Positions 1 through 15,000 of a stretch of 64,000 nucleotides of DNA are shown here, in pieces; position 1 is the first letter of the stretch; the number at the start of each line of letters is the position of its first letter. Both the position numbers and the translations under genes were made by a program. Below the pieces are notes generated by a model. That model saw nothing but the letters and a program-made list of their open reading frames with translations. It was not told where the DNA came from and ran no database searches. The stretch lies in the NCBI GenBank assembly GCA_900708905.1, contig CAADRB010000033.1, positions 1,640,072 through 1,704,071 on the forward strand, written 5' to 3'. Source of the DNA: Hymenolepis diminuta. Lineage: Eukaryota; Platyhelminthes; Cestoda; Cyclophyllidea; Hymenolepididae.

Positions 1-68
1 CTGATGAGCATCACAACCGTGACCTCCGAATTTGCAAGCGAGAAAATTGATAGCTGCGCCATCAGCAC
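1..68 (-). repeat. tRNA-derived SINE head, cut by window edge
   Basis: Read on the minus strand this has an A-box-like GATGGCGCAGCTA, then GGAGGTCACGG followed by a B-box-like GTTGTGATGC. The order matches the other SINE copies in the window. The 3' body lies beyond the window start, so its length is unknown. Confidence 0.6.
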
Positions 69-3000
69 ATAACTAGCCATTCATAATTTCCTTTTCCTCA
101 ATGATTCATCATTTAAATGATTTATCGATCAAATTTGGGTAAGAAACAAATCAGAAAATTAATTAACACTATTACCAATATATGGTGTATGTTTGAAAGA
201 ATTCGATGACATTAACAAATAAGATCCTATATCTTTCCCCGAACTTCCCTAAAGCATAGCTTAATGGCTATAATCACTCGTTTCAGAATCATGACTAACA
301 CCTTCTGTCGAGGCGACTGAATCATCAACAAATCCTGGCATTTTTAGTAACCACCATTAGCTTTGCTTGATATTTTTTGAGAGGAGTGCCTGTCCATTCG
401 AAATTACTTTTGCATATGGAATATTTTTGGGACAGATAAATTAAATGTTATGGAGAAATAATGAGGATAAATTTATCCTCTGGGTAGAAGGGCTATACGG
501 CAGAATTCGAACCCTTTAATCACTGATTTATCCTCATTAACATTCAATTAGTCTTGTATTTATACAAAATACATTAGGAATTCCTTATATCCAATCATTG
601 ATGGCTTCTGGAACACGCTGTGTTTCTGTTATTACGAGATTAGCATACTATGGAAGATCGATGGACCGGTAAAAGCAATTATACCTCAAACATTTTCTGG
701 CGTAAGATTCTTAAAGTTACAAAGTTTTGCACAAATCTACATATTGAAACATGTTTGGAGTTAGTATATGCAATCATTTCTTTTAAAATTCAAGGAATTT
801 CAAAGACTCCAAATGGCCAGCTTCTGGATGTTTCTTATCTTATGAAAGGCAGGGTTCCGATCTTTATTGCTTGATACATTAAGACCCATACTGATCTAGC
901 TTTGATCGGTTATTGATTCAGTTTTGAAGGAAGGGTAAGAATAGTCCTAATAGTTTCACATATACAATAAGATGTCAACATGCATCCCCCGATTTGACCT
1001 AACCGAAGTTAATGTAATGTGAACTCTCCATCCTCCATACTCATATGCCGAATTTCACTGTTTGATGGAGAGACTGGGATGCGCAGATGTAAATCCACCG
1101 AACAGTGCACTAAACACAAAGAGCCCACCGCAGTGGTTTACATGCTAACATGCATCATTGTAACTGAATCATTCGTTCTTTTATAACCCAAGGCTGGTGG
1201 ATGGTGAAGCTACAAGTGCGTTTATTTTACAATAAAGATTATTAAAGGGAAATCCGCAACGGATAATCATAGCATAGACTGATTTCAAAAATGTGGTCAA
1301 GATTCCACTTTCGTCTGCCGATTAGCTCAGTCATTTTTAACAAAATAACTTCAATTAAGAAACGATAATTTTGCATGAATTGAATTGCGCACCAATAGCA
1401 TAAGGATCAACGTGAAATCCTGAAGTCAAAAGATCTATTCTTAACGGTCCACGTCAATACATTTTCTTTAAAGAACACCGCCAAGACACCTTCTCTTTAA
1501 TCAAATTAATTATTGACATATTCCATATAAGGCTTAGAGTTAATAGCAGGAATTCAGTTTTAAAATGCAAAAAATGAAAAACTCTTGGACTTAGTGCACT
1601 TAACTCTTTTGAAATATATTTATTACTTATTTCATCTTTTTTCATCGTCAGTTTATTAATTATTAAAGCAGTTTATCAACAAATACTATACCTTTTTGCA
1701 CTATAAACTCGCTATTGAGCTCTCAATACCCCTTGATTAGGAGATATCATCGCTTCTAGATAATTTCATTTATTTATTTAATGTTTACCTCAATTGGGAA
1801 ATGTATTTCTGCGATGAAATTTTATTCAATCAGACTAATATTTCTATTTCTATGCCGTCCCATGCTCCTATTAACAAAATGGGTATCGTCAAGTCAAGCC
1901 ATAAATCATATCAATTAAATTTTTAATTACTCAAATTCTAAGCTGGCCGAAATTCTTTTCTAACTACCGCATCGACTCCATTACTTCAATTAATCACTTG
2001 CTTATGGATATATAATCGATCAATTTTGCTTTTCTTTCTGCTTCTGTCAGTGAGTATTCAAATACTGCTTCCTTCTGAATAAAGAAAAGTATCGTTGAGG
2101 TTAAGATAACAACAAATGGCCAACAACTAACAGCGGTTCTCGAGCAGAAGACCAAGAGCTATTTTGGCCAATGAGGATTCAAGCAGGTGAGGGAGAGAGG
2201 AGAAACAGAGGCGATGGGAGGCAGCGTAGGAGCAGGCATGTGCCTACTCGTGTGCCCCAGTGGAAAAACAAGACAGTTTATGAGTCACTTAGGCAAAGAT
2301 AAGAGTGCAGATGTACTTTCGAATGAAACGAGGCAGTTATAGAAAAAGGAGGATCGATAAGCTTGTCTAGGTGTGACAGATAAGGGTTTGAGTCATAGAG
2401 CCATAAAGATATCTCCGAGGCTTCGTGGACGAGAAACCGAAGTATTATCACGGGGGATGCGAATAAAAAGTAATTTTGGGAATGTCTAGAGGGTCGTCCT
2501 TCAGTATATGGAGGAAATTGGAGTGAGACAATAGGGTCAAGGTGATGAAGCACGCTTAGAATTTGAAAATTTCTCATAACTTCATTATAAAGCAAACACT
2601 TTGCTTCCTTACTTTAAATGGATTAACTTTTCTTCCGGTGGATTGCAATGCGGTAGCGTTGAAACAGACCCTGAATATAGGTTGATCTAAACGTCAATGA
2701 ACGTTCATTCCCTTCTGACAAATGACAACTTTTCATTTTCGATTGGCGTGACTTAATCCACGTTAGAGACATTGATCTTTTCATATCCTCGTTTGTGTAT
2801 GCACGCAATCTCAAAATTTATGACTGAAAATTGAAATTAGCTCTCTTCCATTTTGCATAAAATTATTTCTTTGGTTTCCCTCTAAGTATGACGAGAAGAA
2901 TAACATGTAATTTCTGCTTTTAAATTGGGAAGAAATCTCATGTAGGAAAGGCACATGTATTTATGCCTACTGTAGGCAGGAACTTTCGAGATAAAAAAGG

Positions 3001-3255
3001 TTAAAACGCAATGTAAACGACAAAATTGCAGCGATCAACACTTTGCGGAAGTAGATTTTAAGAACTATCCAAGCTATAGATGTGGATATTTAAATAACTT
3101 GGGATGTTGTTTTTGTCTACTGGCGAGATAAATGGAAACCTAGAGAGTGAATATAGACGAAATTTATGCAAAACATAAGTGATCAATAAAGAAAATACAT
3201 AATCCGTTACAAGAAGAAAATAGCTAATTCCAGTCTAATCAGATAAATAAAATCA
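69..3255. other. No recognisable gene
   Basis: A+T-rich sequence with only short open frames on both strands (up to about 105 codons near 2.3-2.6 kb) that resemble no family I know. A purine-rich, slightly more G+C-rich stretch lies near 2,140-2,270. I see no RNA gene. A weak A-box-like fragment near 1,125-1,150 is too poor to call. Confidence 0.5.
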
Positions 3256-3259
3256 TCAC

Positions 3260-3330
3260 GTCTGAAATCTCTGATGAGAAACTCACATTTTGCTATCCCC
3301 CTATTAGCCAGAACTATTTATCATTTCATT
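3260..3330 (-). repeat. SINE 3' body fragment
   Basis: Contains CTCTGATGAGAAACTCACAT and then TTAGCCAG, the minus-strand form of the 3' body seen in the fuller SINE copies (for example 55,262-55,425). No A/B-box head is visible to its right, so this is a truncated or decayed copy. Confidence 0.45.
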
Positions 3331-6300
3331 GACTGAATATACACTGACTCCTATTGAACCCTCCACCTTTGACTACTTAACTGTCCAAATTAAACTATCT
3401 TAATAAGGATGAAATTTAATCAGAAAGGCACTCAAACTCAGTGGCAATTTTTATCTGTGCTAACCTTAAGCTGTAGCAAAACCCCATAAATCGCTCCTAG
3501 CATATTTTCAGGCATTAAAGTTTAAAAATACATCTCTATTCCCGATAGAAATCCGACATAACAAAGTTCAAAGCTACAAGGTCGTTGTAATGTCTCGGAA
3601 CAGTCAGATTCCATCACGTTGTCTCCGGGTCCGCCTATCGCGCGTGCTTGATAGTTATTTGGGACATGAGCTATTATCAGTCCGTTGGTGTTTTGATCTC
3701 CAGACGTAAACAGTATGGAGACGATTTGCATTCATGTATGATTCCTTTGCTTAGTTAGTTTGGTGTTTTTGGAGCAACTACTTTTTTCTAATCATTCTCT
3801 CTCAGAGTCTGAGTCAATCGTGTCCTTGGAAATTTTACTGGGCTCATAGACTCCCTATGTTTCTTCTTGCAAAAAATTCCATTCTTCAAGAGAATTCTTT
3901 TATTCACTGCTATTTTTTTCGATTTCGAATACTTAATCAATCGAAAACCATCTAAGTTCAGTTAAAAAGACCTTCTGTGAGATGCAAAGGTAAAAAAGTA
4001 TTCTGGGCGGTTAGTGTGATTAATTAGGCAGCTATTCTAGCAAATTAACTCAGTGGATTCTAAGGATTTAGCGCTTATTTGTTTTAATTTTGAATCATCT
4101 CACTTTGTAAATGTTACAGCGAAAGTTACTATCGTCAACAGATCTTTGATTCCGTTAATTTTTCCAATATGCAGGCAGTTTTGGTGAGCTTTATTCATCA
4201 TATTTACCATAATAAATAAAATTATAAATTTTATTTGCGCCAGATCTGATAGGATAGCAGATTATCAAAAGATAAGGTACATAAAACTATCATCCACAAC
4301 CTAATGGTAACATTCGCATCAGTTCGGTCAACTTGTATTTTATGAAAACTCGATGATTTGTGAAATGCTGTTCCAGGAATTATTCTGTCATTTTATAAAT
4401 GATGAGTTACTTTGGCTGAATTTGATTAAGCGTGATTGACAAAAGCAACTCAATGCTTCTAGTATTTGAATTCCTTCTAGTATGGCTAATCGTAATAATG
4501 AGTTTGGTATTTGATGTGACGTGAACCAGGACCACATAGACGGAATAAATCAAATCGCGCATTCTGCTAGAACATTTAGGAGGTGGTCGAAAAAAGTCAC
4601 CCTAATTTATTAATTAAAGTATTTTGTGCACATTCAAACTTTTATTTGTGCGTCAGTTAGTCATGTTTAATCATCAGTGTCTCCGTGCCATGACTGGCAT
4701 CTATGTGGGTTTCTATATTCAAATCTAGGTCGCTTATATAGGATACTTGCGTCTATAGTCCTGAAAGTCGCTAGGTATTTACTGAAATTTGCTATCTAGT
4801 AGTTTTAGGAGCCATTAGCACTTTCACTGCTTTGGAATATTTGGATTCTTGGTACACCAGTACCGGATCGATTGGTGATAGTTCGTTTTTATCTGAATGA
4901 AGGTGGATGATTTACTTATTACGCCTGAGTTGAGTGCTTACACAGCCTATTAGATCCCAACGTATATACTATACCAAACCCAAGACCATCGTCATACCCT
5001 CACTGTAACCTTACATTTTTCCAAAACTTTACCTCTAACTCACTTCACGTGGTTTCTGATTGAATTCTGTCCAGCTCAGTCATCTTCAAGTGTTTTGAAT
5101 GGTACGGTTTATAATAAATTAGGAAAAGAACGGCTTAGATAGATTCTGCTATCCAAATATAAGATCTTGAGTAATGGAGTTAGCTTATTGAAATTACTGC
5201 CCAAAATAGCTCAATGCTTCCAGGGACCGAAATTCTTTTGGGACTATCCAAAGGGTAATAATTTTATTTATGTTATAATAATAGCTAAGCATCAAAAGAA
5301 TAAAGGGGATAACGGGATACTAGAACCATTAAAAATTTTTTACATATATATTATTCATTGGTTTAATCATGGAAAAACATTTAGATTCCTAGTTAATCGG
5401 TATCGAATCAATGCGTAACAGTCTCAAAATTTCCTGTTCACCCACTTGTAGTTAACGCTCGAGTTGAAAGTTTAGCCAACCAATATGACCTTAGAGTGCA
5501 TGTTGTACCACCTTTACATTCTAAGTATGTTGAATCCACAATTTTTAATCCAGTTCTTATCACGTAGTTTCTGTTATGTCCAGACATCTGGATTTTAGAA
5601 ATAGTAAACCCTTGACCTGGCCTCTTCCTCTGACGTTTGTAATTCTTCCCCACAGTTGTAACTTCGCTAATATACTTAGATATAATTTTGCATGTAAATG
5701 CGCTCTCTGGGGTTTTCTGATCTTTTGTACGTAGTTCCCAATACTTCATAATTTGTTATCGGCATCCGCCTTTTTTCACAATAAACTTCGTTTTTCACAA
5801 GGCAATATTTTCCCATCTTGTTGTGAAGTAATAGCTCAGACCATTAATGCACTCTGGACAGTAAATCCGGCACTAACTCCCTTCACTGCAAGTCTCCATC
5901 TTAGCTCGCAGTTTTTGAATTCATATGTCATAAAAGGAGTCGCACTTCGATTAAAAGTTGACGTCATTCCTACGCAAAGGAGAAGTGATTCAGACGACTG
6001 TGAGAAATTGTCAGGCTACCAGGCCAAGGAAACGATTTTAGCCTGAGTCTGCACTATATCAGATACAGCTCAACTATTCGATTATCACAAAAACCGACGC
6101 ATTCAGTAGAATGACTAATCTTGGCATGTAAGTAAAATTTGAGACTGGAATTTTCGATTCCATAAAAACACTCAAGAAGCATTGAGATCTTTGTGTGTTT
6201 TTTGATTACAATTATTGCAAATTCGTATTTCAATTTTGAATCTTCCATTTATATCATATTTTCTAAGTAAATATTTTTTAGGTACCTTGAACAATTCTTA

Positions 6301-9300
6301 ACAATAACAATGATAGTGTACTTAATTGTAGATATTATTACCTAAAGTGTTCGACATACTTTAGGAATAATTGTGTCAGAAGGGGATACGATGCTGATAA
6401 ACGAAGGTCAAAGCAAGAACTTCTTTTTTCTCTGGAGGAGCAAATCTCAACGCTAGTCCATAAGTCCCCCATCAATCTTATCAATGTGCGTGCGTACACC
6501 CCTCCTGACAGCTCAACAGGTACTAGGGTCAGTGTGGCGGTGTTTGATCTTCAAATAAATATAATGCGAAAATGCCAACTTTTGAGTCCTAGGGGCAAAT
6601 AGATCTTAGCGGCAGAAACTAGACGACCTAGCATTACAGTATTACAGAAGAACCCCATTTTACAAAAGAAGGGAAATATAATCTATATTTTAGAAGACAA
6701 CTAATCTGAATTCCTTTCCACATTCCATATTTTCTCCATCGGGCGACAGACATCATCGATCACACATATTATCAGACATTAATAGTCTTCAACACGTAAA
6801 CATTAACCTTTGATGCCTTGTATGAACATGAATAAGCTTGTAGCCAAGCTGTTAAATGGCACTCGCCTTTCCCATGAGACATGGAAGCTTCAGAAATGTC
6901 CACACAATTTTCATTTGATTAGTCATCTCTGACTAAATTCGCTGACTGAAAATAACTGGCTAACTAAATGTTCACGTTGAGGGCTTGTTTAGTTTCGACA
7001 TATTTAAAGTTCAGGTATTACTGTCATAACCCATAGTCTGGCCAAAAATTTTATAATTTTTCATTGCGGAAAATAAACAGTAATTCCAGTAGAGGTGATT
7101 GAAATTATGTTGAGAGTAAAGTCATACTGCATTTGCTTCTTAGATTCGGTATTAACTAAATGCGCAGTTCATATTCCGAAATTCGAATTCCATGATTCAT
7201 CGCTTGGATAGCTGAGCAAACTCTCGCCCTCGATGTCCATTGCTTATTGACTGACTGGATGATCTTGACACTTCAATTCATATTTTTCCCCCAAGTTTGA
7301 GAGAGCAGAATTATCTAATATAATATTAAGCAACTTATACTGTTTTAACGTAACAGAACAAAGGAAGCTAGAATTATTAAATCACTTCTTCTGTATCCGT
7401 ATTTTTAAATTTTGTTTACCAACAATTACAGCGAATATTTGTTAGCAAGAAATAAGCGGTAATGTAGAAGTAAAACTACAAATAGCTTCAATAAAAATGA
7501 ATTTTTCGAAAGTTCATTAAAAGGATCAATTCTTAATCAGATATCACAAGGTGAAAATTGCGTCTACAGTAGATGGCCAATCGAGAGACCATGTACTTGT
7601 ATGAAATGTGTTACGTGTTTGCGCATCCTAGTGACTAGCGTGAAAACTGTGGATATTGAAATTGCCTAATAGGTAACTGCGTGCTTACTCCAGAAATAGT
7701 CATTGTTTGAAACCAGTTTCGCACTAATTCTCATTAAACAAGAGAGTTTCAATGTAGTCAAAGCTCGTAAGTCCATTTTTTGGAATTGTGTTGATTTGAA
7801 TCAACAACGAGATCTTCAAACAGAAGTGAATGCGAGAAAAGAAAAGGCAAAAAATCAGCCAGTGAAAATGGTGTGAGCTTTTACTGCAGCGGCAAATGAA
7901 GTTTATATTTTCCAATGAAATAGAATGCTTTTGCCGGTACAAAACAGTGAATAATGAATTTCTAGGGGAAAATTAAGTTAATCATTGCCTTTAGCCTCAA
8001 TCCAAAACTAATCCACCTTTGAAAGACCGAAAGAGATTGAAAGAAACTGAGGAAAGCTTACAGATTATCCGAAAGCAGACATTTTCATTATTTGTTATCT
8101 AGCCTGAACCGAGTAATGCACAAGAAAACTCAAAATTCCAAGACCAAATTCTACGTCCTTCTCTCTCCTCACCCCCTCGAACTTGGGGTGCACACTACTA
8201 GGTAATATACGGCAAGATCTATATTTACTAACCTGCAATCATAAATAACGTCCAATGGACAGGTTTTTTTGACCGAGAAATCGATATAAAGTGATGCCTT
8301 GATGAAATTTGAATTTGTCATTGAATAAGCTGGCCAAGGGTGAAATAGTCACAAATGGTAAGCAAGTAGCTTGATATTGATCTCTTATTTCAAAATAAGA
8401 AGATATCTGTAGTGCTAATCATTCTAAATTTAGCATTTATATTCAGCCTGATCCGAAGATATGATTCTTCATATATAATATGCCAGTGTCTAAATTGAAC
8501 CGTTGTTTAGAACCAATCCAACTGACGCCATTCCTAATCAATTAAATCAGAATAATTATTTAAGAAATTGGAATTAACAATTATTCTTTCCTTGGACAGT
8601 GTGAAATATCAGTAGAGATTTGGAAAATTTAATCAAATTTTAAGTAAAAAGATGTCTGACAATCACAATAGCAGTTTGCGGAAACACTTACAAAAGATGA
8701 TAGAACAAATGAAGCTTTTATTAGGTTTAAAATTAATTAAATTATAAGTTTTTTATTACAGGATTCATAAACAAACTGTTGTTACAAGATATATTTTCGA
8801 TATCTAATGCTAAAAGAAGGAATAATAAATAAATTGATAATTAAAAATACTTCTTAGCGGTTTTATCGTAAACTATTTAGGCCGTTTTATATCACAGTAA
8901 CACGAATTACCAACTTAAATGGTTGTTTAACTAGCTCGTAGCAAGTTTCTTTTCTCGAATTCTCTTAAAACCTCACAGGTTCGCCTCGCAGTTGTCATTC
9001 AAATCACTAAGATTTATTTTGGTTTGTTAAATAACTTGAAGATTTCTTCTAATAGTAATACTCCATTAGAACTTTGCTGGAAGCTTGCGCTTTTGCCAAT
9101 GCTCGCAATACTGGGGCAATAGGTTTTAGCAACAATGTATCTTTAACCAATCAGGTTCTCGTTATCTCGCCGGGCATGACTGCCAAATCAAATGAGGTGG
9201 CAATCTTCATGAGAGGTATTGGGAGGAATTTTAATAGGCGAGTTAATAAAGGATAGCGTAGAAATTTGGAATATTAAATAATTCACAAGCGTTGAAGTCC

Positions 9301-10960
9301 CTTTCATCAAATAATAGGAATTTTCATTTTCATTTTGAGTGTGATGATTAATTAAAACAGTGAAAAAGTGTGCCTGTTCTCTCCCTTGAACCCTTTTTTT
9401 CGCAAAATGTTAGATGCCTTTAGGCATGTTCTGAAAATGAGGTCAGTGGTCAAATGTAAATTATAACAACCAGCACACATACGCTTTCTTCAACTTCAAA
9501 ATGAATCAGAACAGTTTTTTTAAAATGCGTGATTTGGAAAATATGAATAAAAATTTGCAACAGCTGAACTATCTTTACCCCTACATTTTCATTACTCAAG
9601 CCGCTGGGTCCATTCTTTGTTTCAGAATGAACAAGTCATATCCTACAGGTGATTTCCAATTTGCCTGTCAATCTTATAAGTATGCCCTTCCCAAAACTGT
9701 CATTGTTACCATGAAATAGTGACCTTTAGCTGTTAATTATTTGAAATGGTCTATTCTCCCAAACTCTTGGAGATAAAGGGCTTCAGTATTTTCTTATTGG
9801 CACTGAGTCAATTTTGCCGTTTTTAATAGCAGCTCCCAAGCAGTTATTTGAACTACACTCTACTACCCCTTTGGTAAATGTGACACTGATTATCCTACAT
9901 CTGCCCACTCAATTTGTGTATGTGGCATGAATTTTGCATGGTATTTTTAATTAAATACAAATTTGTTGTCTTCAATTCTCTATTTATTACAACATAGAAT
10001 CATCTTAACACTATAGACACAACTGAATCATTGAGTGCAACTTTCAAACACTCAGGAAAAGTTTTGAATATACGCAATACAATCGAAATGAACTGTTTGC
10101 GGCGTCATTCGTGATCTAATGCGTAGATAAGTGAACCAGATCTGTAGCTGATAGAAATGTATACTGCCATCTTCATATGAATTAAGACATCTCCGAAGTT
10201 TTTGGTGTGACCGGCACATCACAACTAGAATGCCAAAAAATATTTATTCCCGTCTACCATACCGTGAAACCCAAGGGCATTCACTCAATTACGGTGAAAT
10301 CAAAAGTCGCCAATAGTTTAAGAATATCCACAAAATAGAAAACCATGTCTTTGTACAATCAAAAAGATAACTGTTTAATAGTGACTTCAAGTGTCCAATA
10401 TCAGGATGCTTTAATTCTTACATAAGACAAGGGTGGTTAAATCATCATAGATCAGAATATTATCCTTAATAGTGACGTTAAACGCAATGTCAGTCTATCT
10501 TCAAGGGACTTTTAAGGTGTATATAGCAGAAATGTAAATTTACTGAATCCCCAGAAGCAACGTAAATTGACATGAATTGTGAATATTTTAAACTTATGAA
10601 CCTCATGATCCAAGTCCCCCTTACAATGTTGAAACTTAAGAGCACTACATTCATCTGCCTGAATAGCACTGTTTACTGGCTTTGTAAACAATTCTCATGG
10701 CCAGCAGATTTCAAATGCTAAGCTTGGGCAGAATAAAGATGACCTGAGGTCTTTTCGGTTAAGAACCTTGAATTGGACTACTAAATAATATTGTTCAGAG
10801 TCGAAAAATTTATTTTAGGTTACGGCAAAGTTACTTATTGTTAGAGAGATCAGAATTCAGACAGCTAAAATAGCTAAGTAGGTTAATTTGTCACGAAATT
10901 ATCTCGATATTTTAGGATAAATTGGAGCATGACGAAATTTAGGATCAGTTCCATTAGCAT
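3331..10960. other. No recognisable gene
   Basis: About 7.6 kb of A+T-rich DNA. Short open frames exist (103 codons on the minus strand at 5,438-5,749, 97 codons on the plus strand at 5,753-6,046), but neither has a recognisable domain. A stretch near 7,565-7,690 shows weak similarity to 11,155-11,300, possibly an old repeat. Confidence 0.45.
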
Positions 10961-10967
10961 CGATTCA

Positions 10968-11115
10968 GTACGCCGAGGGCGCAGAGGAGTTAGAGTTCAG
11001 GGGTTTGATGCCCATTGATCGGAATGGTCAACCGCACTAGCTAAGTCCGTTTAACTATAAAGAGGGTTGCAGAAGTTATGTTTCACACCAGGGAGGTTCT
11101 GTGATGGTAACCCTC
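10968..11115 (+). repeat. tRNA-derived SINE, decayed
   Basis: Plus-strand copy. A damaged A-box region (GAGGGCGCAGAGGAG) is followed by a B-box-like GGGTTTGATGCCCA. The body element CTAGCTAAGTCCGTTTAACT and a degraded GGAGGTTCTGTGATGG end then follow, in the order seen in the copy at 48,440-48,600. Confidence 0.6.
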
Positions 11116-11119
11116 AACC

Positions 11120-14100
11120 CGAGGTTTTATTGAGATGTAATTAGGCTAATATTGCATCTCCAATGGATGACCAATCGAAGGTCTATGTACGTTTACAAAA
11201 GGGCATAAGTAATATGTTCAATACATGTTTACGTATCCTGCCGAACAGTTTGAATATAGTGGATAATATAAGTATCCTGCCGCTTACATTATTACCAAAC
11301 CACACAATCACAAACTTTTAAACTATAACAGTTCTCACAAGTCGGTTTCAGAATACTTGTTTCTGAAGAGAATTGTACTGAATTATGGAGAGGCTCCATG
11401 ACGTTAATCCTCCTCTTAAATTGAGCTTTGGAATGAAGTTTCTGATTTTCTTAACATTTCTCTAAAACGCCTTATTACAGTCTTTTTTACAAACTTACCC
11501 GCTCTTAAAATCTCTTTTTAATATTATAAAAAAATCTGTGAAAGTAAAAGATTTAATTCGATTTGTTGAAAAATGCGTTTTGTGCGCTCTTAAATCAGCA
11601 TCTTATTCACCGGCCACTGTTCCCAATTAAGGAAAGTGTGCAGAAAGGCACAAACAAGAACCGCTAATGGTTATTTCGCTGCTGCGGAAATCGGAACAGC
11701 TTTTTTTCCAAATTAGAAGTATAATACATTGTAAAAAAAAAGTTTTACCTTTTTAAAGTCGAAGTTACTCAGAGATTTAACTTATGCAGATTTGATTGGT
11801 ACTAGCTGGACCAATCCGCTCGGTAACCATGATGGTGGTGGCTGCGCCATCACCAGTTCTAAAGGCATGATTCATTTTGGTCCTAAACGAATTATGATTT
11901 TTAAACGAAGTGGTTATGAAAGTATAAACTTCCGTTCTTGTAAAAACGGCGTACACTGCAAAATTTCACTCATTAGGCTTTAAAATAGGGCTTCAAATAA
12001 ATATGCTTCCAAAACCTATTAGAAGAACGCTATTAGAAGAAGCGTTACCAACACCTGACCTGTGTAGAGGGAAGATAGACTAAAGTCGCTCCAATAAGAC
12101 GTTTTCATTCTGCTACCCCTTAATTTAGCAGAATAATTAACTTTTGGTTTTACTTCATTCTCTTTGTTTAAATCACCCAACACAACACATTAAATCAATG
12201 TGTTAGTAATGACAGTTAACTATGATTGGAGTCCCTCAAGTCACTTCCATTTGATTACATTAGGTACAACCCATTCAGAAATATCGATTAAAGACGTCTA
12301 TAAAGAAAATGATGCAATTCACGAACCCTCCTTTATGACAGTTCATTGATCAACCGGATTAATTAGTCCCGATAGATGTTCAGCTCTCTTCGCTCCTTTA
12401 TAGCTGCCTAATATTATATAAGATTGCTCTGATTTCAATCTTTGAAGGAAAAGGGCGATTCGAAGTGGCAAGGTTGACCATCAGCATAAAGAACCGGCCA
12501 ATGGACCTGAATTTCGTGGTCAAGGATCTGTTCTGTAATCAGGGTGACGAATGTTTAAATAATCATTATAAGTACAAATCCTTTATCATTTATCAAACTT
12601 TCTGTTAACCGTAATTAATTACTTGGAGCTCTGCCATCCAATTGCGGGTAGGGTCTACAAATAGTAGGGAAAAATTGAAATATTTCTCATCCTAAAGGAC
12701 AGGAGAATCTAATGATTTGTAATTGAAATTTTAGTGAATTTATTAAGATTCCTTAATGCTATAGCTACTTCTTGTGTATTTAGGTATTTAAATTCATCTC
12801 AACAGTGTGCACTGTTGTTAAAAATTTCTAAATGAAAACCATTAGTAAACGTTGCTGCCAATTCATAGACATATTCCTAATTCAGCAACTAATTAAAAAA
12901 TATGTATATGTAATAAAATAAAATAATTATATAAAATAGTAATTACTACAAAAAGATGTTTCATGTGTGGAAGTTACGATGACCATTTAGATAATATTGA
13001 GTCTTTGTCTTAGTGTTCTAAATTCACCTTCATCCTTTTCATATTTCATGGTGGAATTTGGTATCAATCCGATGGGTTGAAAAAAAGGAAAATAAAATCG
13101 CTACAATTGCCTTGAAAAAAGCACCAACACCATTTGCATTTCGGCGTGTTCGCCATTTTCAGGGGGTATTCATTTGGAAGTCAAAGATTGCGTATTTTAT
13201 GGTGCTCATATTGTTTAAAACGATGAAAATGACAAATAAATGCGTGCAAAAAGAGATTTGCAAGTAATACTAATTAAAATAGTTGTACTGATGTGAATGC
13301 TATGCAATATAAACAACCGTTTACATGGATATTAAAATCTGATAAACAGTTCGACAGGCATAACGAAAATCAAAACCTTCCAATGCCAAATCTCCGGATA
13401 TTTTAATAGACAGGCGTAGCTAAAACGCCACATATCAGAATGTAATTCGCAATTTTGACAATTAAATTCAATGCTAGCAATTCAGTGGATCCTTGAAGAA
13501 AGTAACATGAAATAACAGCACATATTCTTCTGAGCTGAGTAGGGGAGAAGTGAAAATGTTTTTTTCTCCATGGAATGAATCTTTCTGTCGAATAATCTAA
13601 CTTAAGTGTAGGAAATTAAGAAGGAAATACTGACATAAAATGGACCAAAATGATCCAAATAAAGATAATTTCCCCTCTACTCTCCTTAAAATCTTAGATC
13701 TTAAATCTATATATCAACAGCTCGATCAGTCTCGGGAGTATTAATTTTATGAATAACGAGGCAGTTACGTACCGAAAAGCTTCTTAAATTTTCACCCTGT
13801 CTGTTTAAAAGACCTGCGTTTTACGAAATCGCATGAGATTACCTGCATTGACCTGACTGCCGGAAAAACAACTATTTCCGAAAAGCGAAATTTCATTTTG
13901 CGGACTCTTTTTTGGTAAAAGGATAAAAATAAGGACCTGAAACATTTCTTATTGCATTTTTTCAGAGCACATTTAAACATTCTGATTACCTAGGAGGCGG
14001 ATGAATTAAATTATCTTTCTTTCGACGTATTTCGTCACTACCTGTTTATGTTATATTTGAAAAATGTATTACCTGACAATTTTTTCATCACTGAAGGTTA

Positions 14101-15000
14101 AAGCACCAAAATAATCAGCAGAGAGATGGTCAATAAAAATTTTTCTATTTGTCTATCTGCCAAATGAACTCAAAACTGAGAAATCCGATCTCATTTCTGT
14201 GCTATTTGTGCGTGATAATGAAAGGAAGATGAAATTTCATAAAAATTGTGTCTATGTTCATTAGCCTGTCTTATAATATCCAGATCGGGGTAATTAGAAC
14301 TTTTCATTTTGTGAAGGATTCTAAAATGTAACCCTTAACGTAAATGTAGCTGTAAGGAATATATTCGGAGTATGTTAAATCCTAAAAGTGCAAAGTAAGC
14401 AGAATAAAAGACTCGAAAGAATAAATTTTGATTTGAAATAACTGACATAAATATGGGTCTACAACCCCCACTCTTCCAAACCTCTCAAGCACCGGTTTGG
14501 TTGTCTCTTCTGCCGTCCCCTGACTGTAATTGAATACAAACAACTTGAAGTGGGATGATGAACCGGTAACTAAATCAGTCGGTCAGTAAGCTCTGAATAA
14601 CGTGGGAGCAATCTCATTCATATTTCTGGGACTCAAGTCGTAAAAGTAGAGCATTAGGAAATTATAAAGTACCTAGGCATGAGAACATAGAGATCTCGTT
14701 GTTTCCATAATTTGAACTTGGTGATTTTCATTATTAAAATTTGTCAAAGCATGTTATGCTGCATTGGCAATGATATAAAAGCTAAAGAACTGCGGTACTT
14801 CAAACATTTATTTCATGTTCTTAATTGAAGTATGGTGTTAATAGCATGTCATTTTCCAAATAAAAATTTCGAAATACTTCCGCACTAAAAGCAATTTTGA
14901 CCATCTAGCGAACCGGTTCTCGTTTCCATCACCACGACATACAAATTCCAAATGCCATAAGACTATTACGCCACTAGTACCATCGTATGATTAACAGCTA
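11120..15000. other. No recognisable gene
   Basis: A+T-rich sequence with short open frames only. A possible second SINE 3' end (GGCTCCATGACG) lies near 11,388. A frame open from about 12,360 to 12,606 on the plus strand looks mildly exon-like but has no start codon at its beginning and no family resemblance, so it is not called. Confidence 0.45.

Noticed and set aside
2278..2595. 105-codon minus-strand frame
   Set aside because: No recognisable motif and no splice or promoter context; this length can arise by chance in 64 kb.
5438..6046. Adjacent open frames of 103 (minus) and 97 (plus) codons as a gene
   Set aside because: No domain, splice pattern or homologue could be recognised, and the plus frame has no ATG at its start. 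Left uncalled.
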